A DNA stretch of 44,708 bases from Rhizobium sp. Q54 (GTDB lineage Bacteria; Pseudomonadota; Alphaproteobacteria; UBA828), in the NCBI GenBank assembly GCA_945892755.1, contig CAMDDO010000017.1:1-44708 (forward strand). Reading direction: 5' to 3'. The notes below the pieces were generated by a model that was not told the origin of the DNA, did no database searches, and saw nothing but the letters and a program-made list of their open reading frames with translations. The stretch's first letter is position 1, and each line of letters opens with the position of its first letter. A program made the translations under genes and the position numbers. Below are positions 37,201 to 44,708 of this stretch, in pieces.

Positions 37201-38112
37201 ATGGCGATCATCGAAGTCGCAATCGGCGTCGCGCTATTGTTTTTCTTGCTCAGCATCATTTGCAGCACGCTCAATGAATGGCTCGCCTGGGCGCTCTCAT
37301 TGCGCTCTCAGACGCTCGAAAAGGGACTGCGCGAGCTGATCCAGGATCCCGGCAAACTCGACGCGTTGATGAGCCACCCGTTGATCGCGCCGCTGACCAA
37401 GAAGAACCGGGTGTTGGCGGCCATCGGTTTTCGCAGCAAGCCGGTCATGCCGTCCTATCTGCCGGCGCGTACCTTCGCGCTCGCCTTCCTGGACACTGTG
37501 GTGCCGACCGAGCGCGGCCAATCGCCGAGCATCGATGGGCTGCGCGCCAAGCTCGACGGCTTGCCGGCCGGCCTCAGGGCGCCGCTCCTCGCCCAAATCG
37601 ATGCCGCCGAGAACAAGATCGAGAAGGTCCGCGAGGGGCTCGAGGCTTGGTACGATTCCTCGATGGAGCGCGTCTCAGGCTGGTACAAGCGGCGCATCCA
37701 GCTCGTGCTGCTCGTAATCGCCACGGCCGCGACCATCGGCCTCAACGCTGACTCTTATCATGTCGCCGCGACGCTCTGGCAGGAACCGGCGATGCGTTCC
37801 GCGATCGCCGACACGACGGCACAAGCCTTCGCCGACTGCAAGGCGAACGGCCAAGCGATCAAAGAATGCCAAGCCTATGCGGACGCCGAGAAGCAAACCG
37901 AGGCCCTGCGCGCGCTGCCGATCGGCTGGTCGAACGTGCCCTGCCCGAGCGACGCGATCGGCTGGCTGGCGCGCGTGTTCGGCTGGCTCGTCACCATCGT
38001 CGCGGTCTCGCTCGGCGCACCTTTCTGGTTCGACGTGCTCGGCAAGCTCGCCAATCTGCGCGCGTCCGGCATCAAGCCCGGCGCGCCCAAGACGGGCGAC
38101 AAGTCGATCTGA
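37201..38112 (+). CDS. Uncharacterised three-helix membrane protein (envelope cluster gene A)
   Basis: A 303-residue protein of no known function to me. Helix 1 spans about 2-21 and is followed by a long soluble, charged region (35-160), the motif WYDSSMERVSGWYKRR (150-165), helix 2 (about 167-182), an opposite-side loop holding C213, C223 and C248, and helix 3 (about 258-275) running into GAPFWFDVLGKLANLR. The N- and C-terminal motifs look conserved, as in a family I have seen only annotated as hypothetical. GGGGAGG at 37185-37191 gives a clear start. It is followed by three further envelope genes; 81 bp separates it from gene B, which has a possible promoter of its own. Confidence 0.75.
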   Translation: MAIIEVAIGVALLFFLLSIICSTLNEWLAWALSLRSQTLEKGLRELIQDPGKLDALMSHPLIAPLTKKNRVLAAIGFRSKPVMPSYLPARTFALAFLDTVVPTERGQSPSIDGLRAKLDGLPAGLRAPLLAQIDAAENKIEKVREGLEAWYDSSMERVSGWYKRRIQLVLLVIATAATIGLNADSYHVAATLWQEPAMRSAIADTTAQAFADCKANGQAIKECQAYADAEKQTEALRALPIGWSNVPCPSDAIGWLARVFGWLVTIVAVSLGAPFWFDVLGKLANLRASGIKPGAPKTGDKSI

Positions 38113-38189
38113 TGGTGACGCCGCGCCAAGCGGGCCGCCTGCCCTGCGCTGGCTCCGTGTCTCCGCTTCAGCGCGACGCCACGTCTCGC

Positions 38190-38195
38190 TATAAT
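38190..38195 (+). promoter_or_regulatory. -10 element candidate ahead of envelope cluster gene B
   Basis: A perfect TATAAT in GC-rich DNA, with a weak TTCAGC 17 bp upstream (38167-38172). If used, transcription would start near 38202 and the first codon would be ATG 38224 rather than 38194, since the latter overlaps this hexamer. Confidence 0.35.
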
Positions 38196-38223
38196 GGCCG
38201 AGCAACGCGTGAGGCAATCGTCG

Positions 38224-39201
38224 ATGGCCGGTGGAACCGTTTGGCTCCGTGTCGTGCTGCTCGCCGTGCTGGCGGTCGGCGCCAATCTGTGGCTGGAGCG
38301 CCATCTCGGCCATGGCCTCGAGGACCCGATCGGCCTTCTGGGCCTCGCGGGCGGCGCTTCGGTGCTCTCCGCCGTGCTCGACTGGTCGCTCAAGGATGTT
38401 GAGAAAGAGAAGCTCAAGGCTGTCACCCATGGTCGGTTGCGCGACCTGTTGCGTCGCGCGCTCTCGACGCCGGTGCTGGTGTTGCTCTGTCTGCTCGGCG
38501 GGGTCGTCGCCGCGACCTATGCCAGCGTGACCGTCGTGCCGCCGCGCGGCGCGAACGCGGCGTTGATCGTGGTGCCGACCGATCGGCCGGAGACAAAGGA
38601 GACGACCACCTTGGAAGCCGGCGGCAAGGCGGCGCGAATCTTGATGGAGACCAATCCGCTCGGCCGCGATGTGGTGATCAATGTGGACGGCTACATCCCG
38701 AAACGCCTGACCCTGTTCCCGTTGAGCGGTCTGACGATCGATGTCGAGGCCGATCTGGAACCGTTGCCCACCCTGCTGTTCCGCCCGCCGGTCGATGCCA
38801 TGAAGTCGCTCAAGGAGGGTGGCCGCTTCGTGGTCTATCGGATCGAGGCTGGCCAGTGCGTGGCGATCGGTGCGTCGTCGAACATCGCAGCGAGGGGGCG
38901 CTCTTTTGTTCTCGGCAGCCGCCGCCAGATCCCGGCCAGCGTTGCCGCGCTCTGGAACCTCGAATTGCTCGGCGCGAGCAACGACCAGGCGGTCACCAAC
39001 GAGACGCTGCACGCCTGGCTGAAGCCCGAGCCGGTCATTGCGGCGACCATGATGCAACCGGGGGACGAGATCCATGCCGCGATCCTGTCGCGCGCCGACC
39101 GGCACAAGGCCGAGGCCGATCTGGTCGTCGGTCGCGATTCATTTCAAGATATCGCGATGGTCCCGCGGACCGAAGGGGCATCTCCCCGTTGCGCGCCATG
39201 A
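38224..39201 (+). CDS. Uncharacterised membrane protein with extracytoplasmic domain (envelope cluster gene B)
   Basis: About 325 residues. Three hydrophobic segments occur near the N-terminus (around 5-22, 37-55 and 84-106), then about 215 residues that should lie outside the cytoplasm. That part is beta-rich; the stretch VVINVDGYIPKRLTLFPLSG resembles the short PEGA-like/carboxypeptidase-regulatory type of surface repeat, and LLFRPP follows. ATG 38224 is preferred (GAGG nine bases upstream); ATG 38194 in frame would add ten residues. No enzyme motif is visible. The TGA overlaps the ATG of gene C (39198-39201), so B, C and D are translated together. Confidence 0.7.
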   Translation: MAGGTVWLRVVLLAVLAVGANLWLERHLGHGLEDPIGLLGLAGGASVLSAVLDWSLKDVEKEKLKAVTHGRLRDLLRRALSTPVLVLLCLLGGVVAATYASVTVVPPRGANAALIVVPTDRPETKETTTLEAGGKAARILMETNPLGRDVVINVDGYIPKRLTLFPLSGLTIDVEADLEPLPTLLFRPPVDAMKSLKEGGRFVVYRIEAGQCVAIGASSNIAARGRSFVLGSRRQIPASVAALWNLELLGASNDQAVTNETLHAWLKPEPVIAATMMQPGDEIHAAILSRADRHKAEADLVVGRDSFQDIAMVPRTEGASPRCAP

Positions 39202-40091
39202 ACCCGATCGCGCTTGCCCTAATGATTGCCGTGCTCGCGCTGTTGGCGTCGGTTCAAGGCCACGCGGCGGAGAAAACCCTCGTGCGCGTCGACTTCGCGC
39301 TGGATGACCCCTACTACACCGACGAGTTCAGCGATGCGGAGCTCGACTCCTTGCGCCTGCGCGGCGCGGAGACCATCGCCGCGGTGCTGAGTGATCGCTT
39401 TCGCTTCCTTGATTTTCAAAGCGCGGCCGAGGCGGCGCACACGCTCACGGTCAAACTCGACCGGGCCGAGGGCGGCGGCGCGAGCCACACCGAGTTTGGC
39501 TTCCATTTCCAACTCGCGGGGCCCGGCGTGCCGCAGGGCAAGGCGAGCTATTTGGTGTTTCGCACCAAGGACCAATATCTCGCGCCGATCGGCACGATCG
39601 ACGCGCTGATCGTCGAGATACATGAGCGCATGACGCAAGTGGCGCGCGACAAACTGATCGACGACCTGCTGCACTATGTCTCGATCGCCGAGGTTGGGGA
39701 GTTCCGCGGCGGCGAGCCGCCGATTTGGCTGATCGATCGCGATCGCGAGCGGCTCTGCATGTCGCGCCGGAGCCACCTCGAAGTCCACGCGCTGATTCCG
39801 AGTTCCGGCATCGGTGAGGCGATCCGTTGGGTGGTCGAACCTTTCGCGGCGCGGGTGCTCGATGTCGTGACGAGCGACGACGCGACAGCACCGTCGCACA
39901 CTGCGCGGACCAAGATCATCGCGACGCCGGCGGAGACCGTCGGTGCGGAAAAGATCCGTCGGCTCAAGAACGCGCCACCGGCGGAAGTACGTATCGATAG
40001 CGTCTTCGTGCTGGTTTATGAGCCGATCTGCGCGCCTGGGCAAATCTCGGCTGACACGCTCGATTTCAGGGACGCGGGGGCGCCGCCATGA
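39198..40091 (+). CDS. Uncharacterised secreted protein (envelope cluster gene C)
   Basis: A 297-residue protein with a clear signal peptide (residues 1-24, hydrophobic core LALMIAVLALLASV, cleavage at GHAA-EK). The mature part is mixed alpha/beta, acidic at the start (DDPYYTDEFSDAELDSLRL) and contains no motif I recognise. Cysteines are few, so it is not disulfide-rich. It is locked between genes B and D by ATGA overlaps at both ends. A periplasmic partner of the membrane proteins is the simplest reading. Confidence 0.7.
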   Translation: MNPIALALMIAVLALLASVQGHAAEKTLVRVDFALDDPYYTDEFSDAELDSLRLRGAETIAAVLSDRFRFLDFQSAAEAAHTLTVKLDRAEGGGASHTEFGFHFQLAGPGVPQGKASYLVFRTKDQYLAPIGTIDALIVEIHERMTQVARDKLIDDLLHYVSIAEVGEFRGGEPPIWLIDRDRERLCMSRRSHLEVHALIPSSGIGEAIRWVVEPFAARVLDVVTSDDATAPSHTARTKIIATPAETVGAEKIRRLKNAPPAEVRIDSVFVLVYEPICAPGQISADTLDFRDAGAPP

Positions 40092-42136
40092 GACGGCACG
40101 CCTTTGCCGCCGGCATCGGTCTGGTGCTTGGGTTGGCAATGGTCCTGGCATCGCCGGGTCACGCTTCGGAGAGCTATGAGACAGCTCGGCGCGAGGCCGC
40201 TACCTCACGCGACGACATGGCGAACGGGCGCTTCGATGAGGCGCAAAGGCGCTTGTCGGGGGCGCTCAAGCGGTGCGAGCCGGAGGTCGAAGGACGGCCT
40301 TGCCGACTCTTGCTGCACTACAGCCTCGGCTACCTTTACGCGGGCTGGGCCGATGCCGTGCCCGAGCGGCGCGACGGCGCGTTGGCGCGCAGCGCCGCGT
40401 TCTATCGGCTGGTGCTCGAGGAGACCCCCGGCCACGCCGAGACGATCAACAATCTCGCGCTGGTGCTGCGCGATCTGGGACAGGTCGACGATCTCGTGAG
40501 CCTGCGCGACCGCGTCATGGCGGATGACCCCGCCCTCGCGGCACGGGTCGTCGTCGTGATCGGCGACAGCCACGCCGGGCGCGGCGACTGGCGCTCGGCC
40601 TATCAGGCCTATGCCGATGCGGCGAAACTCGATCCACAGAACGAGAGCGCACGACAAAAATTGCTCGATGCCTATGGCCAGGCGGATGCCGCCGATACGG
40701 GTGACCTGCTGACACGTCTCCGCGCCTGGGAAGCGCGCTTTCCCGATCTCGCGGCCGACGGCTACGGGGTGGTGGTCAAGGCCGACGCGGCGCGCGAGGG
40801 CAAGCTCAACGAGCGCGCTTTGTTGCGTTGGATCGCGCTCAGCGCCGAACAACGCACCATCTCCTCGGCCTTGGTGGCGCGGCAATTCGCGGGGCTGAAG
40901 CTCGCGCCGATTGACGAGCTCAGCGCCTTCCTCAAGACCGTCGAGACCATTCCGCCCGCCCGCGTGCCGAGCCTGCTGAAGGGGCTTCAGGATTATTCGG
41001 GATCGACCTGCATCGGCGCCTCGACATGGTGGCTGGAGTCGCTCCATCGCCGCAACGCGCTGGCCGAGGCCGCGCTCGCGCTCGGCCGGGCCGCCATCGT
41101 GGCCAAGGACGCCGAGCGCGCCGAAACCAGTTTCATCCTCGGCGTGCGTTGCGGCCCGCCGAGCGATGAGTACATGTTCGGGGCTTTGCGCGAAGGACCG
41201 TTCGTCTTTCTCGACATCATGACCGAATTGGCCTGGCTTCAAGCCCGTTATCCCGCGCGCGATCCGAAGCGCAAGAAGCTGGACGCCGTCGTCCACGCGC
41301 TCTTTGAGGGCAAGGGCGAGGCCTATCAGGCGAACGACCTGCGCGCGATCGAGCGCCACCATGTCGTGCTCGGCCAGATCTACGCCGAGCTGGGCGTCTG
41401 GTCGGGTGGCGGCGCGCGCAACGCGATCTTCCAGCTCTCGCGCGCCATCAAGGCGGCCGAGCAACGCGCCAAGGCCGGCGACGCCTACGACCCGATGCCC
41501 GGCCTCAAAACCTTGCTCGGCGAGGGCTATGAGCGGACCGGCGATCAGGCGGCGGCGCAGGCAAGCTATGTTGCGGCGGCCCAGGCCTATCTCGATAGCG
41601 ATGATATCAAGCGCACGACAACGGTGCTCGCACGGGCCAAGGCGGTTGCGCCGGCAAACGACGCGAGCGCCGGCAAGCGCCTGCGCGAGATCGAAGCGAC
41701 CGAAAAAATCCTCACAACCCGGCGTGACGTCAAAGCGCGCGAACGGCAAGGCGACAAGCCCTCACCCGCCGCGACCTGGCTGCCCGAGGCCAAGCTCGAG
41801 GGCGTTTCGATCGAGTTCCTGCGCCGCCAGCAGTTCAAGGTGAATGCCGATCTGGCCGCGCAAGCGACGCGCCAGAATGATCAATCGAGCGCGGCGCGCT
41901 ACGCCAAGGCGGCGATCGAATCCGCCCGCGAGGTCAAGACCTTGATCGGCGTCGACGATCTCCGTCGGCTCGAACGGGCCGGCGCGGCCGCAAAGCCCGC
42001 GGCCGACCGCGCCCGGCCTCGGGTCGACCTCTCCTATGGCGATGAAGCCGGGCCCCCGGACGCCAAGGAAGCACCAAGCTGGAAGGTCAGGGTTCCCTCG
42101 GCGAGCGAGCCGCTCAAGGCGCGGCTCAAGGAATAA
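40088..42136 (+). CDS. Secreted TPR-repeat protein (envelope cluster gene D)
   Basis: A 682-residue protein with a signal peptide (residues 1-27, ending GHAS) and long helical repeats. TPR-like units are clear at about 60-200 (LHYSLGYLYAGWADA, ETINNLALVLRDLGQ, VVIGDSHAGRGDWRSAYQAYADAAKLDPQN) and again near 470-520 (LLGEGYERTGDQAAAQASYVAAAQAYL). The C-terminal 150 residues are charged and less regular. It should be a periplasmic scaffold for protein contacts. Largest member of the cluster, translationally coupled to gene C. No catalytic domain seen. Confidence 0.75.
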   Translation: MRRHAFAAGIGLVLGLAMVLASPGHASESYETARREAATSRDDMANGRFDEAQRRLSGALKRCEPEVEGRPCRLLLHYSLGYLYAGWADAVPERRDGALARSAAFYRLVLEETPGHAETINNLALVLRDLGQVDDLVSLRDRVMADDPALAARVVVVIGDSHAGRGDWRSAYQAYADAAKLDPQNESARQKLLDAYGQADAADTGDLLTRLRAWEARFPDLAADGYGVVVKADAAREGKLNERALLRWIALSAEQRTISSALVARQFAGLKLAPIDELSAFLKTVETIPPARVPSLLKGLQDYSGSTCIGASTWWLESLHRRNALAEAALALGRAAIVAKDAERAETSFILGVRCGPPSDEYMFGALREGPFVFLDIMTELAWLQARYPARDPKRKKLDAVVHALFEGKGEAYQANDLRAIERHHVVLGQIYAELGVWSGGGARNAIFQLSRAIKAAEQRAKAGDAYDPMPGLKTLLGEGYERTGDQAAAQASYVAAAQAYLDSDDIKRTTTVLARAKAVAPANDASAGKRLREIEATEKILTTRRDVKARERQGDKPSPAATWLPEAKLEGVSIEFLRRQQFKVNADLAAQATRQNDQSSAARYAKAAIESAREVKTLIGVDDLRRLERAGAAAKPAADRARPRVDLSYGDEAGPPDAKEAPSWKVRVPSASEPLKARLKE

Positions 42137-42322
42137 CCGGGCGGGCGAAACCGCGTTCACGCCTGCCCCTGACCGCCGCGCGTTCGTCGTAGCGCCTTGC
42201 CCTAGATCAAAGCCGCAAGCCACCGCTTTGGCTAGCGTCGAACTTGTTCGCCTCATGCCAATCGCAATCGGCTCGAGGCGCGCGGGGTCATGTCGCGGCA
42301 ATGGCAATAGGGCGAGGGCGCA

Positions 42323-42871
42323 ATGGCAAAGCCAATCGGTATCAGCAAGGAAAAAATGCTCAAGGAGCGGGTCGCCCGCTTCAAGGAGTTGAAACCCACC
42401 CACAAGGCCTTTCTCGATTCTCTGGTCGAAGGCCATGAGCGCGACATCTTCCAGATCATCGGCCCCGGCGTGAATGAAGACCCGAACCATCGACCGGCCA
42501 TCCTCGACCATCCGGACTTCAGCCTCGGCCTGATTCGCGCCCAGCCGGGCCATGGGGCGTCGCTCCACATCCACGATACGGTCGAAGTGTTCATGCCGCT
42601 CGAGGGCCGCTGGACGCTCTATTGGCTGGACGAGGCCGGCAAACGCCAGGAAGCGGTGCTCGAGACGCACGACGTGATCTCGATCCCGGTCGGCGTTTGG
42701 CGCGGCTTCCGCAATGACAGCCCCGGCGTCGCCCACATGATCGCGATCAATGGCGGCAGCGATCCGGGGCGCGTCACCTGGCCGCCCGAATTAATCGAAA
42801 AAGCCGCGAAAAAGGGCTATAAGTTGGACGCGAAGGGCAATCTCCACCAGATCGCGCCGGCGGCTTCGTAG
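42323..42871 (+). CDS. Cupin-fold protein, paralogue 1
   Basis: A 182-residue single-domain cupin. Motif 1 is present with H82, H84 and E88 (LHIHDTVEVFMPLEG). In motif 2 (DVISIPVGVWRGFRN) the usual metal-binding His is Arg127, so the metal site would have at most three ligands. The N-terminus ERVARFKELK and HERDIFQIIG are shared with the next gene, 36 bp downstream, showing a tandem duplication. Possible roles are a small dioxygenase, an isomerase or a ligand sensor; nothing in the context decides. Preceded by GGGCGAGGGCG. Confidence 0.82.
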   Translation: MAKPIGISKEKMLKERVARFKELKPTHKAFLDSLVEGHERDIFQIIGPGVNEDPNHRPAILDHPDFSLGLIRAQPGHGASLHIHDTVEVFMPLEGRWTLYWLDEAGKRQEAVLETHDVISIPVGVWRGFRNDSPGVAHMIAINGGSDPGRVTWPPELIEKAAKKGYKLDAKGNLHQIAPAAS

Positions 42872-42906
42872 GCGCGCCGCGGATCACGTGCCAGGAGGAC
42901 AAGGTC

Positions 42907-43449
42907 ATGGCGGATGACATCATCGGCGTCGAGGAATTCGAGCGCACCCGCGTCGCGCGTTTCAAGAATCTGGAAGGCAGCAAGAAGCCGATGCTCGATG
43001 CCGTGATCCCCGGCTGCGAGCGCGAGATCTTCCAGATCATCGGGCGCGGCGTCGGCGAGGACAAGGACCAGCGCGTCGCGATCGCCGACAACCGCGATTT
43101 CAACGTGGCGGTGGTGCGTTGCCAGCCGGGCAAGGGCACGCTGCATCACGATCACGAGACCAACGAAGTCTTCATGCCGCTCAAGGGCCGCTGGAAAATC
43201 TTCTGGGGCACCGACGAGACCAGCCGCTTCGTGATCCTCGACCCCTGGGACGTCGCCTCCTGCCCGCCCCACGTCATGCGCGGATTCAGGAATGTCGGCG
43301 ATGAAGAGGGTCTGCTCTTCGTCATCGTCGGCGGCACCAATCCCGGCAATGTCGAGTGGCGCAAGGACGTGCTCGAGGAAGCCGAGAAGCGCGGCCACAA
43401 GCGCGCGAGCGACGGCACCATCGTCAAGGTCGGCGCGGCGGCGGAATAA
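42907..43449 (+). CDS. Cupin-fold protein, paralogue 2
   Basis: A 180-residue relative of the preceding gene, with shared RVARFK, ERxIFQIIG, VFMPLxGRW and RGFRN blocks. Motif 1 has H81, H83 and E87; motif 2 (DVASCPPHVMRGFRN) has Arg125 in the usual His position, though H122 is close and could bind metal. Divergence from paralogue 1 is substantial, so the duplication is old and both are probably functional. AGGAGG lies just before the start. Likely co-transcribed with the first. Confidence 0.82.
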   Translation: MADDIIGVEEFERTRVARFKNLEGSKKPMLDAVIPGCEREIFQIIGRGVGEDKDQRVAIADNRDFNVAVVRCQPGKGTLHHDHETNEVFMPLKGRWKIFWGTDETSRFVILDPWDVASCPPHVMRGFRNVGDEEGLLFVIVGGTNPGNVEWRKDVLEEAEKRGHKRASDGTIVKVGAAAE

Positions 43450-43651
43450 GGCCCGTTCGGCGCAGAGGCGAGCGCGGCGCAAGGTCCATCCATTGCGCCA
43501 TCGTTGATCATTACGGCCGAAGAGCGCGGCAACTATGTGACCGCGCCGTGACCGGCCTTTTCCCAACCGCATCTTCATGTTGCGCGACGGAACCGGCACA
43601 GTCTGGCGTTGAACGATGTAGGCACGTTTCCTCCAACATCGGATACCGCCC

Positions 43652-44245
43652 ATGCTCATGCGTCCCGTGGTCGGAACCCTCGCCGCGCTATCGGTTCTCG
43701 CTCTGTCGGTCGGCAGCGCCGCCGCGGACTCCTCTGGCAAAGCGTCGTGGCATGGCGGACATGGTGGTCACGGCCGGCACGGTCATTACGGGCATGGCCA
43801 TGACCGCCATAAAGGAGAGCGTTGGGCGTCGAGCCGATGGGACCGCGGTTCCCGGCACCATGATGATGACGATGGGTCGCGCTATCGCCGCTTCGATCAT
43901 TCCGACCGCGATGATCGCGACGATGACGACGACGACGCCCTCGCCTGGCTCGCGATCGCCGGTTTGACGCTGGTCACGATCGGCGTGCTCAGCCAATCTC
44001 AACAGCTGTCCTATGAGACGGCACAAACGAGTGCGACGATGGCGCCGCTTGGCGAATCGGTGATTTGGCGGGACGGCGATGCTCATGGCTCGGTCACGCC
44101 GGTGCGCGAAGGCAATAGCACCCATGGGCGCTATTGCCGCGAGTTCCTGCAAACCGTAACAATCGGCGGGCGGGAAGAGAACGCCTATGGCACGGCCTGC
44201 CGTGACGCCGATGGGTCGTGGCAGGTTGTGTCTCCGGCGGATTGA
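43652..44245 (+). CDS. Secreted His/Asp-rich protein with surface-antigen-like C-terminal domain
   Basis: A 197-residue protein. Signal peptide 1-25. Residues 34-53 are rich in His and Gly (HGGHGGHGRHGHYGHGH), 71-94 in Asp, and 97-113 are hydrophobic. Residues about 139-193 (WRDGDAHGSVTPVREG, GRYCREFLQTVTIGG, AYGTACRDADGSW) match the RT0821/Lpp0805-type surface-antigen domain with its Cys pair. The His and Asp runs would bind metal ions such as Ni, Zn or Ca; that is inferred from composition only. It stands alone between cupin and luciferase-like genes. Confidence 0.78.
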   Translation: MLMRPVVGTLAALSVLALSVGSAAADSSGKASWHGGHGGHGRHGHYGHGHDRHKGERWASSRWDRGSRHHDDDDGSRYRRFDHSDRDDRDDDDDDALAWLAIAGLTLVTIGVLSQSQQLSYETAQTSATMAPLGESVIWRDGDAHGSVTPVREGNSTHGRYCREFLQTVTIGGREENAYGTACRDADGSWQVVSPAD

Positions 44246-44374
44246 AGCGAGCTCTGCCCCTTTTCCTTGCGTCGCCGCGCTTGATCGCAGGGCTTGACAC
44301 CGTTATCCCATGAGCCGAGCCGGCCATCGCCGGCCAGCGCCGCCAAGAGCGGTTCAATGGCACGAGGGTCAGGC

Positions 44375-44708
44375 ATGGAATTCGGATTTGGACTGCCAAA
44401 CGGGGGGCCGCTCGCTAAGCCTGAGACGATTGCGCGCCTGGCCACGCAAGGCGAAGCGCTCGGCTTTTCAATTCTCGCGGTCTCCGACCATATTGTTTTT
44501 CCGAGCGATATCCACTCGCGCTACCCCTATTCGCCCGACGGCACCTACAGCAACGCACAGAATGAAGGCGGCGAGGTGCTTGAGCCGTTGGCGCTGCTCG
44601 CCTATCTCGCTTGCGCGACCAAGAAGGCGCGGCTCCTCACTTCGGTGCTGGTGGTGCCCTATCGCCATCCGGTGCTGGCGGCCAAATTGCTTTCGACCAT
44701 CGATGTGT
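44375..44708 (+). CDS. Luciferase-like (LLM class) oxidoreductase, 3' truncated by window end
   Basis: An open frame from ATG 44375 to the last base; 111 residues are visible and the gene continues beyond the window. The start MEFGFGLPNGGPL, then IARLATQGEALGFSILAVSDHIVFP and ATKKARLLTSVLVVPYRHPVLAAKLLSTID are the classic N-terminal strands and helices of the bacterial-luciferase / F420-dependent family. It uses FMN or F420. GAGGG lies 7 bases upstream; an in-frame ATG at 44357 is a less likely start. Substrate cannot be judged from this part. Confidence 0.88.
   Translation, partial: MEFGFGLPNGGPLAKPETIARLATQGEALGFSILAVSDHIVFPSDIHSRYPYSPDGTYSNAQNEGGEVLEPLALLAYLACATKKARLLTSVLVVPYRHPVLAAKLLSTIDV

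Noticed and set aside
37675-39105. 476-codon open frame on the - strand
   Set aside because: Antisense to envelope genes A and B, which have clear signals, helices and ribosome sites.
40205-41749. 514-codon open frame on the - strand
   Set aside because: Antisense to the TPR gene; no ribosome site and no domain.
42140-42169. Hairpin after the TPR gene as an intrinsic terminator
   Set aside because: The stem GGGCGGGCG/CGCCTGCCC needs a G-U pair, the loop is long and no U tract follows.
44294-44299. TTGACA as a -35 element ahead of the luciferase-like gene
   Set aside because: Perfect hexamer, but no acceptable -10 is found 16-18 bp downstream.

Overview
The window is 44.7 kb of GC-rich DNA with dense, short-gapped and often overlapping genes. 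It looks like the chromosome of a metabolically versatile alphaproteobacterium, probably of the Rhodospirillales type. This is an inference from gene content: a TakP-type TRAP receptor, a metH split after the homocysteine domain, an ArsR-methyltransferase regulator in front of metF, an RT0821/Lpp0805-like surface-antigen domain, and a palindromic repeat of a kind I associate with Rhizobiales/Rhodospirillales. I see no rRNA, tRNA, CRISPR array, integrase or transposase, so this is ordinary chromosome rich in accessory catabolic genes rather than a mobile island.

Layout. 1-247: repeat-rich intergenic DNA. 248-1909 (-): HerA-like ATPase. 2080-4215: a divergent SDR (lacking the usual catalytic Tyr/Lys) and an MFS permease. 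4226-8681 (-): a likely five-gene catabolic operon in the order Rieske oxygenase, small coupled protein, class III aminotransferase, DUF938 protein, class IV aminotransferase. A flavin reductase diverges from it and an L-aspartate-dehydrogenase-like gene converges on that reductase. 10274-10460: nested palindromic repeat. 10544-15785: hydroxyacid-oxoacid transhydrogenase-like Fe-ADH, AHL/GBL-lactonase-like hydrolase, TRAP small and large permeases, and a convergent TakP-like receptor with a clear intrinsic terminator. 15919-17911: SDR, stand-alone di-iron beta-lactamase-fold protein, DUF3574 protein. 18361-20138: amidohydrolase plus an extended DUF59 (iron-sulfur assembly-like) protein. 20209-25845: methionine-cycle operon with an AT-rich palindromic operator, ArsR-SAM methyltransferase fusion, metF and split metH. 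25853-28359 (-): molybdopterin-fold exported protein, tandem universal stress protein, acetamidase/formamidase. 28435-31308: paaI, paaK and a ferritin-like di-iron protein. 31447-35795: RND efflux adaptor and pump. 35873-37084: FAD monooxygenase. 37201-42136: four uncharacterised envelope genes (two membrane proteins, one secreted protein, one secreted TPR protein), three of them translationally coupled. 42323-43449: two cupin paralogues. 43652-44245: secreted His/Asp-rich protein. 44375 to the end: start of a luciferase-like oxidoreductase.

How it fits together. Most of the window serves oxidation and uptake of small organic acids, amines and aromatic acids: several oxygenases or candidates (Rieske, di-iron, FAD), two aminotransferases, CoA activation (PaaK), and TRAP/MFS/RND transport. 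The methionine cluster is the clearest regulated unit. The 37-42 kb envelope cluster is the best candidate for an undescribed system: its genes have no function I can name, yet their overlaps and complementary localisation signals suggest one complex.
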